Source: Elysia crispata
Taxonomy: Eukaryota > Mollusca > Gastropoda > Plakobranchidae
Direction: 5' to 3'
Assembly (NCBI GenBank): GCA_033675545.1
Contig: JAWDGP010002063.1
Coordinates: forward strand, 1 to 64,000
Length of the DNA stretch: 64,000 nucleotides
Shown: positions 24,660-36,600 of the stretch, one piece after another
Position numbering within the stretch: position 1 is the stretch's first letter
How the letters are laid out: each line of letters opens with the position of its first letter
Notes under the pieces: model-generated
Told to the model about the DNA's origin: nothing
Seen by the model: the letters and a program-made list of their open reading frames with translations, nothing else
The model's database searches: none
Made by a program: the position numbers and the translations under genes

Positions 24660-27367
24660 TCAATCAAATATTTTGTCATCATTGAATAGATCTAAAGGTG
24701 TCGGATGCTTTTTCTCACAGCTTGCTTTGTATTCATCAGCTCCAGAACATTTTTGAGTAAATGGAGTTGGCAATCTATCTATGCCCAACTTTTCTGCCGA
24801 GTTCATCCTGTTTTCCAAACACAGTTTAGGATTATGATCAACCAAAAAGTCAGAAGCATCTCCAGCAGATGTCATTAAAGGGAGATTATCTCCAGAAGTC
24901 TCCCATAGAACACCAGACTTGGTGAGAGTTTCTGAGAATCCAGAGTCATAGCCAGGCTCAGATGAAATATGTACATCAGCGGAGGGGAAAATTTCGTCAG
25001 AAGGATCCACCGCAGGACTGTCTTGAAAGGTAATTGAACTACAGCAAACATTTTTTGCTTCCTGCTTGTCCCCATTCAATGATCTCTGAAATGCCACATT
25101 ATGGTGGGCTGCTCGTCGCAGGGCATCTTTTGGCCCTTTCTGACCAAGAGACAAGCGTCTCCTGGAAGAAGGTGGAAATTTTCGAGGATCCAATTTACAT
25201 TGGTCGGTGGAGCACAGTGTGCTCTTCTTTCTGGAAGAGCCTGTTGAACTGGGTGCAAGTTCTGCTCCAAAATTTGACCCCTTCCTTCCATCAGGGCTTG
25301 TTAAAAAATAGCCACTCTCACCCAATATTTTGACTGTATCTTCTGCTGTTGGAGAAACTAGGTCAGCATAGGATGTAGATGCTACATGTTGTGAAATTTG
25401 TACTGGTGATATTACTTCAAAAGAAGTTTGATCAATTTTTGCAGCTGAAGCATTCAGTACTGGTGATATGGGTGATGATGACAACAGTTGTTGGGTGAAT
25501 GATAAACATTTCAATTTGTTTTTGTGAAGGTCTTTAGGTGTCGAAGGTACACACTGATCTGCGCTTTGAGTTGCTGATTGAGACAAAAAGATAAATAACA
25601 AAATATCCAATGTTAAAGCAAGATTTCATGGTATACAAAACACATGCTACTATGAATAAAAACTTTGAAGGCAAACAATTTACATGTGAGGCATCTAAGG
25701 CAATTTAGGTAAAAGCAACACACAACTGCTTTGCATTAGGCCCACAAAGGATGTAAATGCTTATGACTCCTTTTCAAAATTTTAAAAATAAAAATAGCTC
25801 CTGATATAGAGGGGCAAGAGTCATGATTTGTATCCATTCTTGACGGACAAAATAACATTTTACCTGTTATCAAAGACTCAAAATGTTTACTTGTGCCCGA
25901 TTCCATAAAGCTGACTCAAGTACAACTCTGATGTTTATGAAATTTTCATGTCCTATGCTGATTGTAACTTTTTTGCTTTACATGCATGATAATTACCAGG
26001 AAATTTTTATCTCTTTTTATACATCAGTTTATTTCATTTCAAGGAAAACTGCCACAGTATTGGGTAACAAAGCCATCATTTCGCCATGCAAAATTTTTTT
26101 AACTTCTAAAGCTTAATAAATAAACAACTTCTTTTCACGTCGTAAAAATCAATCTATATTGTATTTGGTGTAATTGAAGTAGAACTGGTGGTAAAACTAT
26201 TCTTATTGTTGCAGCAGTGGCTGTAGCTACAGACCTGTAACGATGATAATGGGCTTTTATTATCTTATATAGAGTAATGATAAATTTCACAAACCACTTT
26301 TAAGAGAAATGCCCTGTGAAATGGGACTATGCTGCTCAAACAATAATTGTGTTGGAGTGGAGGCAGATAAAGAAGCTGTTCTGTTTGGTGTATGGAAGAC
26401 TGCAGCAATAATAGAGTTTGAACCTCTGTGGCCATCTGGAGTCAGTGGCACACTCTGATCAACACATACATTTTGACCTGTAAAAAAGTTACAAGTGATT
26501 TAAGATGATTAAAATAAAAAAAATCACAATTGCAGGATATAACATAATTAAAAATATTGCAAGATTACAAGTCTAATACTTATATTGAGGTTTAAATCAA
26601 CACACTTTTTCCTAAATATCATATAATTTACAATCCTTTACTTAAATGGATCTCAGATTACAGTAAAGATTAATAAGACATTACTTCATTTTCTCTTTGA
26701 TTAGCTTGATTACTAAGCATACATGACGCACTATAAACCCCGGTGCTCTATCAAACTTTGTTTAAACAGTTCAATATTCATTAAAGTACCAGCTCAGTCA
26801 TTTAGTATACTTTTTATTTCATACTGCATTTTTTCAACCCTTTGACTAAAAAAATTGGTTTCTATGCGCAATAATTCCCAAAAGTCTTCATATCATTATT
26901 GTGTACGCACACATGTTAGACCCAGCTGCATCTTTGATGAGTTTGAATATAAGAAAGGTGTACTTTCTTCTCCTTTGAACCATTAGTCTAAGTCACAGTC
27001 TTTATCAGTTATTCTGATAATATTTTTTTCTAGATAGATCGTGGTTTTCCTTTTAGACATGGTTATTTGTATAGTTAGGCTGTTTTTCCAATGTTTTTCT
27101 TTTCAAATTCATAAGTTACGTAGATCAGGGCAACTAATTTAGTTCAGTAAAAATGGGTTTTGGATCAGTCATTTTATTTTAGAGCACAGTTAATTCACCG
27201 ATTGGTCTTGGACAGTCAAACAAACAATTCACACCAGTGATACTTGGAGTTCTTGGAACTCTTGAATCCGATGGGGACTCCGAAAAGTGACGAATTTGGG
27301 TAGCTAGATCTATCATGTTATTATTGCGCAATGGCGAGGAAAAGTTGTTACTCGGGCTGTTAAACAT
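24660..27367 (-). CDS. Gene A: disordered SP/TP-rich protein, 409 residues, unrecognised
   Basis: Three minus-strand exons: 27367-27235 (ATG), 26477-26295 and 25573-24660 (stop). All boundaries are AG/GT and both introns are phase 1, giving 1230 bp. The protein is polar and low in hydrophobics, with many SP/TP sites: residues 1-105 contain NSPSN, SESPSD, RTPSIT, LTPDG, HTPNR and ASTPTQ, and exon 3 adds SSPISPV, VSPTAED and LTSPDGR. An RRRL element (about 243-246, usable as a D-box or cyclin-binding motif) is followed by a basic helix (DALRRAAHH), and GYDSGFSET at about 314-322 resembles the beta-TrCP phosphodegron of Emi1-type proteins. There is no F-box, zinc-binding region or catalytic domain. 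I infer a cell-cycle-regulated phosphoprotein, perhaps distantly Emi-like, and cannot name it. The exon structure is more certain than the role. Confidence 0.75.
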
Positions 27368-28838
27368 TGTAAAATAACTTGTGTCTAAATCTTAATAAAA
27401 GTTATTTGGATTTTGAATTTGATATTCACCAAGGTCTGTCTAGATTTTTAGACAAACGCGGAGGTTTAGTAACGTTATATCAAGCTGATGGGATCGGACG
27501 CGTCAATTTATACCAAGAACAACGACTAAAGAGGAAATGGCAAAATACTAGAACAAAATTAAAAATACAGATCTCCAAATAAGACGATTCTTAGAAAACG
27601 AAACAAAAAAATATAAACCTCAATTAAATTATCGCTTTTGTTTAGCTATGTACCCAAAAATGTCAAAACTAGTCAAGATTTCCTTTTTAATAGTTTTTTT
27701 TTGTGTGTAAGTTTGAAATAAATTCTGCCTTTAGTGTCAACAATTATTTTTTGTTTTGACATTCTTTGTTATGCTAGGGTAAAAAAAAAATTGTTTGACA
27801 CTTGGCGGTGTGGCACCGTATTGACGCCCTCCGTGGGGTGCGGATCACAGAATACAGGATCCATAGATCCAATTTGTGGTGCGGATGTATTGCAAGACTA
27901 GATTAAATTTAACCACGAAAACTAGAAGCTTAATCTAGAAATCTAGATAAGATCTTCTTGGTTTCGACATCGAAGACATGGTATTTGAAATTCAATTCAT
28001 GATGTAGACCTAGCAAGATTTAGAAATATACATAGAATACAGACTTTTTTATGAATCGTCATTCTGTAGCTAGAATCTAGATCTAGATCTAGATTCAGGC
28101 CTATAAATATGAAGAGCTGGTAAAATTGCAGATAGTGGCCCTCACGTCGGGCTTCACATTTGAATGTTTCCCAACGAAATCTAAACTTGTAGTTGCTTAT
28201 ATCTTATCATATCATATCTTGAAAAGTATTTATTTGCGACGAATAAAACCTTCATACACTTATTCAGCACATCAAATTCATTATGAAAATACAATTTTAA
28301 AGCTTAGGGTGAGTTGCACCAAAATCTGTAATAATACCAAAGAGCTTTTATGATTTTCATCACACTATAATGACTATTAACTCATATTTTGGTATTCCTA
28401 TCCAATCATTTTTTACTTGCAAGTTTTTTTTTTTTTTTGTTTTTTGTATTTCCACTCACACAGTTACAGAATTGCACTTCATTTAATCACATGAATAGGA
28501 TAATCGGTGTAGGCTGTTTACTCTTGAAGCCTTTTGCAAACTATCATACTAAAAAATACAGTTTAAGTGCCCAAAAATAGAACCATGTGAATTGTTCAAA
28601 GTTTTTTTTATATCTAGATCTAGATTCTGTCACACAATCTTGATATTTCCACAATAAATAGATTGTATATAACCGTATAACTTAAAAGTAATGAATGTGT
28701 GTTCTCTACATCATTAAAATTAACCACCACCACCATCATCATCACTATGATTATATAAATTACCTATTCATAATTTCCTTATCTTTACAATTATAATGAG
28801 GTTGATGTCTCTTTTATTCAGGTCTGACCCTGTACACT
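27368..28838. promoter_or_regulatory. Upstream region of gene A
   Basis: Lies between the gene A start and the repeats upstream of gene B. No exon is seen. TAGATC-type hexamers cluster at about 27895-27950 and 28068-28095 (TCTAGATCTAGATCTAGAT) and again at about 28614. No TATA box or obvious CpG-rich block was identified; the label is positional only. Confidence 0.3.
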
Positions 28839-29257
28839 AGGGTGTCCAGCAAGTCAGAAAGTCAGATAAAAGTTAGAAATTCAATAGTCAGGCCGGAAGA
28901 GTCAGAAAAAGTAGAAAATCGACCATTGAGGTTGGAAAAAGAGAGGAAAAACAGTGTTCAGTAACTAGGTCAACAGCCTTTGCTGATATCAAGGCAGAGA
29001 AGCCAGGCTTGACTCAGCGAGGGTGACGCGACGTGGACTACCTATTTTTGCGTCATTAATTATACTAATAATTTTTATTCATTGCCTGCTTTAAAAATGT
29101 TGAATTGCATAGGTGCTCTGTTATCATCATCATTTCTATTATTAAACGTGTCCCTTCAAATTCTCTGTCAGTTATCCTTGTGCAGTGAAACTGACTTCAG
29201 ATTTTCTTTCGAAATCCTAGGTAGAAAATTTTAGGTTAAGATGTTGTTGGACACTCT
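28839..29257. mobile_element. Candidate non-autonomous DNA transposon (MITE)
   Basis: The left end AGGGTGTCCAGCAAG is matched in inverted orientation at the right end (TTGTTGGACACTCT, 29244-29257; about 12 of 14 positions). The interior is about 390 bp without coding capacity and holds short internal repeats of GTCAGAAA-type words near the left end. No clear target-site duplication was found, so the ends may be off by a few bases. The class (hAT-like from the GGTGTCC start) is only a guess. Confidence 0.4.
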
Positions 29258-29892
29258 GCCTTTAGCATTATAATGAGCTTGACTTGTGCTCAAGAAAACC
29301 ATGATATATATTATGTAATTGTAAGGTAATCTCTATTTTCAAAGTTTTACATCTTAGCATCAGATTGATCTACTGAGGAAACATCAGAAACGGAGGAAAA
29401 AATACAGCAGACCTTTGAATTTATGAACAAGATAGGGAATAGCCTAAGACCTCAGAATAAAAAAGATTGTTGAAAACTTATTATTTCCCCTCTTTTTATC
29501 TCATTAAAATGTTGAGAATAATAGATTGTAAATGAGCACCCCTGAAATAACTTGGAATTTTACCCCACAGTTTAACACTTGCACAGTTGGTGATCATTGG
29601 AAGTCACTTTAATAAAAAATTTAGTGTCGCCATGAGATACTTTTCTGAGATTTACTTAGCTTTTAACTTTCCCTTTGCTGAAATATTAAATGAAGTTTCA
29701 TTCGAGGCATGAAAATAGAGTTCCTAGTTAGACTGTCTATAGATGTTTTTCTTCCTTTTTACAAACGTCTTTTGTAACGACTTCCTTCTAATGATGACAG
29801 AATTTAGTTGGTGAGAATAGCTCCTGTGATAGGCAAATGTTATTGTAACTTAATGACATTTTGTACATACAATGATAATTGGTAATAGCCAT

Positions 29893-30329
29893 GTTTCGCA
29901 GTTATATACTGTAAGCATGAGTCATAACGTAACGAACACGTGGTTTCCCTAGTGACGTGTGTAAATCGGCTTGGTTTGTTTACATCGGAAGCCGCAAGCA
30001 AGCATTTGGCCTGGTCAGTCTGGTCAACTGTTATAACCTGTGAAATCTGCTGCTGCTGCTGATAAAACTGTCTCGGTTCATGTGATTGTTACGTAATGTA
30101 ACTGTGTGAGTATGCAGTGGAAACACACTCTACACAGCGCGCTTGCACCTGTTCCAGGCTAGTACTCAGTACCGGTAGCATTTAAGCATTGCTGGGAGGG
30201 CTAGCATGTTTGTGAAAAGCGATTATGCTAGGTGTCGCGGGAGGAAGGAGTTTATGCAAATGATGTCGGTCAGTCTAAAAATATAACGTCGTAGTCTAGC
30301 TTAGGGCCCGTAAGCCTTTCCTGCGAAAC
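29893..30329 (+). repeat. Dispersed 0.5-kb repeat, copy 2, just upstream of gene B
   Basis: Inverted copy of 16957-17442. It is bounded by GTTTCGCAG (29893-29901) and its exact inverse CTGCGAAAC (30321-30329). It contains an E-box (CACGTG), TTACGTAA-like words, a (CTG)4 block, and an octamer ATGCAAAT close to its gene-side end. It ends 70 bp before the ATG of gene B, so it is very likely part of that gene's promoter or 5' UTR. Either the repeat brought the promoter, or a promoter-containing segment was copied. Confidence 0.88.
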
Positions 30330-30399
30330 CTCAGAATTGACAGTGCATTGAAACCTGAGAACTTGAAGGAAAAAAATAATTTGGTTCCCCAGAGAAAAA

Positions 30400-30632
30400 A
30401 TGGCAAGTCAACCAACGTACTCCAGTCGTATGCCATTTCATGGGAAGAGAGCTTCTTCTGATGTTTTGTTTGATAAAGTTGTATTGAAAGGTGAGTTATA
30501 AAACTCAGCATCTTCTTGTGCTTGTTTAAAACTGTCTCTGTCTGTACTTTGACTCGCCCCCTCTCCTCTTTCTCTTTCTGTCTTTCTCTTTCTTTTTCTC
30601 TCTCTTTCTCTGAACCTTTCTCTCTCTCCCTC

Positions 30633-30690
<58 letters not shown>

Positions 30691-33600
30691 TCTCTCTCTC
30701 CCTTTGTTTCTTCCTCTCCCACCTTCACTCTAATTCTATGAATATATTGTCAGACTATCTCAAAAAAATATCAACTGACAACCAGTCAGAGACAAGAGAG
30801 AAACACAAAATTTCATTCACAATGGTTTAAGATCTCAAAAGATAGGGTTACAGAAGTTTTTTTTAATCTTATCAGTTTCATCTTGATAGGAGGTTAGCAA
30901 GTAAAGCCCCTTAGGTTTTTTTTTTTTAATAGCTGCCATATTTTATAGAATTATGAAGTCCACCATTGAAAGAAAGCATCATAAAAGTCCAGTTTGCACC
31001 CATTAAAACTTCTACACAAGACATATAATCTTTAGGGTTTGTATCTTCATTTTTGGGAAGAGAATGAATGACAATAGAGGAAGGTAGATTTGTTCCAAGT
31101 TGATAAATATGAAGATGGTTTGTCACAAGTCTATTAACATGAATAAGAAATTTTAAAGAAATACTTCAAATTAAGATAGAATTTTTAGACACATTTTGCA
31201 AAGCTTTAAGTCCTCAGTTTTAAAGTTTATTAATGTAATCTTTTGACAATACATTGGAAATCTTAGTTTTTCTTTTTTTGAAAAGTCTTTGTCAGTCCCA
31301 AGGTCATATTGGTCCCATTTTGTCAGATTTACTGTGTAGTATAATCAATAAATCTATAAATTATTTAAGAGGTTTTGGAAAAAGAAAACGATAGGAAATT
31401 ATCTGTCCTGATATTCTAACCCACTTACGCTTATATAATACAATTTTTTTTTGTAATAAAACTTGTACTTATCTACCTCAGATAATATCTTTGAAGATTA
31501 TCATGTCCAAGAGGATGAAAAGAAGAAGAAGGGCCAGGCCAGGTGTTTTTTCCTGGGTTTTTTTGTTTGTTTGTTGGTTTTTTTGCAAATCATTCAGCCT
31601 TTTGGTGTCATGTTTTGCCATACTAGCTTGTTCAATATTTTAAATTAACAAATTGTACTTTGTATTTACTGAATAGCTTTGTCATAAACCATTAACCTGT
31701 ACAATTTTCTTTATTATGATCTGGAAGAGTTGAAAAATAGTTTCAATGTGTTATATATGAATATATAATATATATATATATGATAAATTTTTTTGAAGAC
31801 TTAGCTGTTTTTCTTATTTTATTTTTATTATAATATAATACATTTTTTTCACAATAGTTTAGTTGGGTTTTTTTTTCAATTTTTCATTTTATGTTAACTT
31901 TTCTCTTACTTTCTTCTTTTGCAGTCAAGAACTAGTGTCATGTTTTATAATTACTTAAAAACAATGATGGTGGAAATTAAGATCATGAATAAGAGTTGGG
32001 CAGCCTTATTTTTACACCAGAAAATATTTGATGACAATACAATTTAAGATTATAAATTTAGAATATTTTATATAATTATTGTTGTGATTAAGCCTTATCG
32101 TAGTTATGAAAAGTAAGTGCAGAACTATCAAAAATATCTGACAGAGACGGTTATCCAAAATCTTCTTAAGGGAGACACATGAGTCCTATTTGCTTTTCTT
32201 CACAGGGACAAGAAGAAGGAGACAGAACAGCAAATGGAAAGACAAGATACACCAACACTTTTCCAGCTTGATGATGTCCCAAAATGCAAGGTAATGTAAT
32301 TTGGTTTCAAAATGACCCACAAATTACGTTTATGTCATTGTGTTCTAAATATATCATCAAAATTTAAAACTTTTTCTCTTCCAGTTTAGAAATTTCATAA
32401 TTTATTTCTCATCTCTTGCGGCTCGTTCAAGGTAGCTCAATTTCTTCTATTTTTTTTCTTTAACTTTATTGTTATGCACGAGAAATAACATTCTATTTAC
32501 AAAGGAGGGTAAGTTTTAACCATTGTCTAATGTAATGAAATGTAGATGTTGGGATTTTCTTAGACAGGTGAATATGTTTCCCCTTTTTGTTTAAATCTTT
32601 TGTCTTGCCTTTCTCCCCCCTCCTCTCCCCCCCCCTCCCCCACCTTATTTTCTTTTTATTTGTCTGAATAAGTTCTGAGATTGTTACTTTCTGTGAATGA
32701 CTGAGGTTTTTATGATTATAAAATAATTAATGGAAATGCTAGGATTAAAATTTGATCAATTTTATTTCCCCAAACAGAAACGAAAGCAAAAAAAGCTTAT
32801 GACACAGCCTTCCCAGAAAAAGTTTACAAGAAACAAAAAGCCAAAGACAATATCAAAGAGAGACACAAAAGATGGAGAGAGTGGAAACTACAGCTCTGAA
32901 ACTGCAGACACCAGCCTTACTCTTAACATTGAATCTTGTTGCCTTATTAAGCAATCTCCACAAGCAGCAAGAGACCAAAGCAAAAAAGGGCATTCAAAGA
33001 AAAACAGTGAGCCAACACACTTTCGGAGAGAGTGTGCGCAAAAGAATATAAAAAAAAGATATCATTTGAGAGGCCAAGCTGGGGAGAAAAGAACAGAGCA
33101 TGTGCTCACACAAGACAAAACAGAAGAATGGTCTCGCGTAGAAAAGAATTTACTGGAAGACAGGGAGCAATCAAGTATGGAGATTGCCAGAGACAACAGT
33201 GGTGTGTGTAAAATAAGAGTAGTTAGCGAATAGTGGAAAATACCAATCTATTTAGAAATCCTCTTAAACACTCGTTATCATATATAGGTGCAAACCAATG
33301 GGCCACTATAAATTTCTGCAGAGCAGTGGTATGAAAACTGAGTGGACAAACTCACCTAGACACTTTTTGTTTTTACCTACATAGTCTAATATTGGAAGTT
33401 TAGAAGGGTTTGCCATAGTATTAATTAGTTTCTAGTTTTAATTAACTTGATTTAACATTTTTTCTTCACAAGTCCTTCTTACCAGCCTTCTATAGTTTTA
33501 TTATTATATAACAAAAATGAGCGCAATTCATTTTTTAACAAGAGGAAGACTTATGATGATACTAGTCTGTGATTTGGTATTAGAAAACAGACACATTTTT

Positions 33601-36600
33601 CTTGTAATCTAGAAAAGGTTGTAAGACATAATTGTGGTGGGGGGAGAGAATCGTCCCCTCCCTTATGGATAACATGATCCAAACAGTAAAGCTTTAAAGA
33701 ATTAAAATCAGGTTTGTGTTTTCCAAATATGCGAATCATGTCCATTTCCTGGACATTGATCATTATGATTTCATTTTTTTCTCCAAATCTTTGCACACTG
33801 ATCACTGAATTCTGACTGTTAATGTAGATAATTATATGTTCAGTTATTATTTATTTGATCCACATTTGATTTAAAAACATTGAAATTTGCTGGCTATTTC
33901 ATTAACTATGTCTTGACAGTTATACCACTATCAATCCTGAGGAAAGGTAGTCCCTTGTTACCTCTGGTAGTGAGCAATTTAGGTGGGGACTCTGTCGATG
34001 ACCTCTTCACAGACAAAGATGACATAGACAAAATGGCCTGGGTTTCTATCTCATGTAAGTTTTAAATAAAATCATATTTGTTCTTTTTCTATCTTGTTAG
34101 TCTGATTGTTGTTTTTTTGTGTTGAAAATTTAGAATATATAATTATCCGAAACAATATCGTAAAGTTTACTTTTTAGTAGAGAAGTTATATCTCTACATT
34201 TGAAAATTTATCAGTCTTTTTTATCACATGTCTGTTTTGATAAACTCAATATCATATTATTATCACTTTTCACGTGACCAAGAGGTTACAAATATAAAAA
34301 TTTCCAGAAGCACCTTGCAAGACTTTTAACTAATATATAGTCAGCATTACCATTTTTCTCCCTAGCTGGACCCAAAGATCAGCACAGTTTACGAGACAGC
34401 TCTCAGTACACATTCATCTCAACATACAGCTATGGTTCAAGTAAGATTGATACCAAGATGTGAATATGTAAGAGAAATATTTATGAACAGGCAGTGTTCA
34501 TCAGGCGCAAGTGCAAAGTTGGTTTTTTTCAATAATTAGTGTGTACTAGTGTGCAAAAGGGATTTATCCACCCCTGAGGAGGGTGAATAAAACTTTTTCT
34601 AATTCAACGTTTAGGGCTATTTTGATTTAAATGCTTTTGTTTGGTCTTTTTTTTTCTTTTGAAAAGTCAGTCAAATAACTGGTTTCTGTCTTTCATGGTC
34701 TTTAACATGAGACAATGGTCAATAATTTATGTTTCATTTACCCTGGATGCCTATTTATTTCTTTGGTGGCTGTTTGACAGTTTTTTTTTCTTGCGATAAT
34801 ATGTTCAAGACTAGTACAGTGAAACTGGTTTTATGAATATTCATAACACTCCTTTAAGTTCAAAAGTCCTCAATTTGGGTATCAACTTTTTCCTTTTGGA
34901 TTCTTTATCTTAATTGGGACTTCATTTTTTAAAAGGGGTCCTTAGCTAGAGTTCATACATAGTAGATATGAAAATTGTTTAAGTTTATACATAATGCATT
35001 TAAAAATATTTATTATCGAAATATTAAATGAATTAAATGACATTTTTAAAATCTTTTTGATTGAAAGTATTCACAACCACGGTTAATTGAAAGGGCTGGA
35101 TGATTTTGGTAGCCTAACAAAAGAAGTAAGTTGTCTGATATTGTGAACTCAGAACTTTCAATTTGGTTTGTGCAGGGTGGGGACATTCAAGTTGAACAAA
35201 TCAGGTTTTTACCTTTCGTGAGGAATTGTATCGAGCAGACATGATGATGTTAGTGATTTTCATCGACGATATACCAGATGCAAGCATCTATGCATAGTAC
35301 TGATAAACAATATTATATATCATTATCTCTTTCCCTCTTATTGCAGCTACTGCAAAGTCTGGAACTAAAACACACAGCAAGTCGCCAACTGTGTTTATGC
35401 GCAAGAAGCAGCCTCACCTGAACTCATCTGTTCGCATGGGCAAACATGACATAAAAGATATGGAATTTCCTGACTTTATTTCACCAATTTGCTTAGAGAA
35501 AGGTATGGCCTAAAATCATTTTTAAGTTTTCTACACTTTCTTTAGTAGAGAAGAGGCATGTTGTTTTGTAGCTCGTGGCTAGGTTGAAGTTTTGAAAACA
35601 AGAAAAGGGAAAACACCTATTTGCTTTTTCCAGCTAGGATAAAAAATTCAGAGGACAGCAATTGTGAATGTTTATTAAAATGAAAAGCTTTTCCCTCCCT
35701 ACCCTCTCCTTCCCCTCACCCAAACAAATAAAAATCTATAAAGATATGTGGAACATGCTCAGTTTTACCAAATTGCGGATTTTTTAACAAGACTTTTAAT
35801 TTAAAGAGGTCAATATTATGTCTAATCATCTGTAGACAGCATTTGATAAAACCCAGAAAACAAAAAGGTGTTAAGTAAGGCGTAAGCCTTCAAATCTGCC
35901 CAAAATAAAAATCAATTTGACATTCAAGAAAATAAAACAATTGACAGAGTGATATTAGTAAATTTGAGGTTGTTCTTAAAAAAGACAGGCAGAAATTCCC
36001 ATACTTTAAATGTTCTTTTTATATCCAAGATTCAGAAAAATGAGGGCTTTTATTTCATCCTTGGTGTTATCCCTACAATGAGTACTAGAATTAATTTGGA
36101 TTTAAAGGTCATTATTTAATTTTAATTATGAGAAGTTCAAGAAGGCCAGATCAATACAAAGTGATAAAACTGGAAGCATTTTTTTTTTCATTTTGTTCAC
36201 TGTGAGATCATCATTTCTGTTATCTTTTTATTTTTTGTCTCAGTGGAGAAGAATAAGGATCATTTAGGCTATTGTACCTGTTACCTCGGAGGTGGGTGGT
36301 AAAAAAAAATAGATCCAGTAAAATTTCTCAAAGGCAATATAAATTTGGGTTTTGTTGTGATTTTTTTTTTGCTCTTTCATTTTACTTCTATTTTTTTTTA
36401 TATCATCTCAAAATTTAAATCTCTCTTACTTTTGAATTTCATGCCTAATAAAACTTTCTCTTCAACCAGCACAACCAATAGCAGCAAAGAAAACAGTCAC
36501 AAAAGTCTCTACCTTATGGTAAGTGCAGTTTCTGTGGAAAGCAAGAGGAAAGAACAAAATGGGCAGCTAATATAGTTAAATTTCATTCCAAACTTGAATT

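Noticed and set aside
32730-32777. Upstream ATG in the frame of gene B exon 4
   Set aside because: It lies before a good acceptor (ccccaaacag), and the upstream exons join in phase, so it is not the start.
33551-33805. 84-residue minus-strand frame in intron 4 of gene B
   Set aside because: No recognisable motif, no splice context; likely chance.
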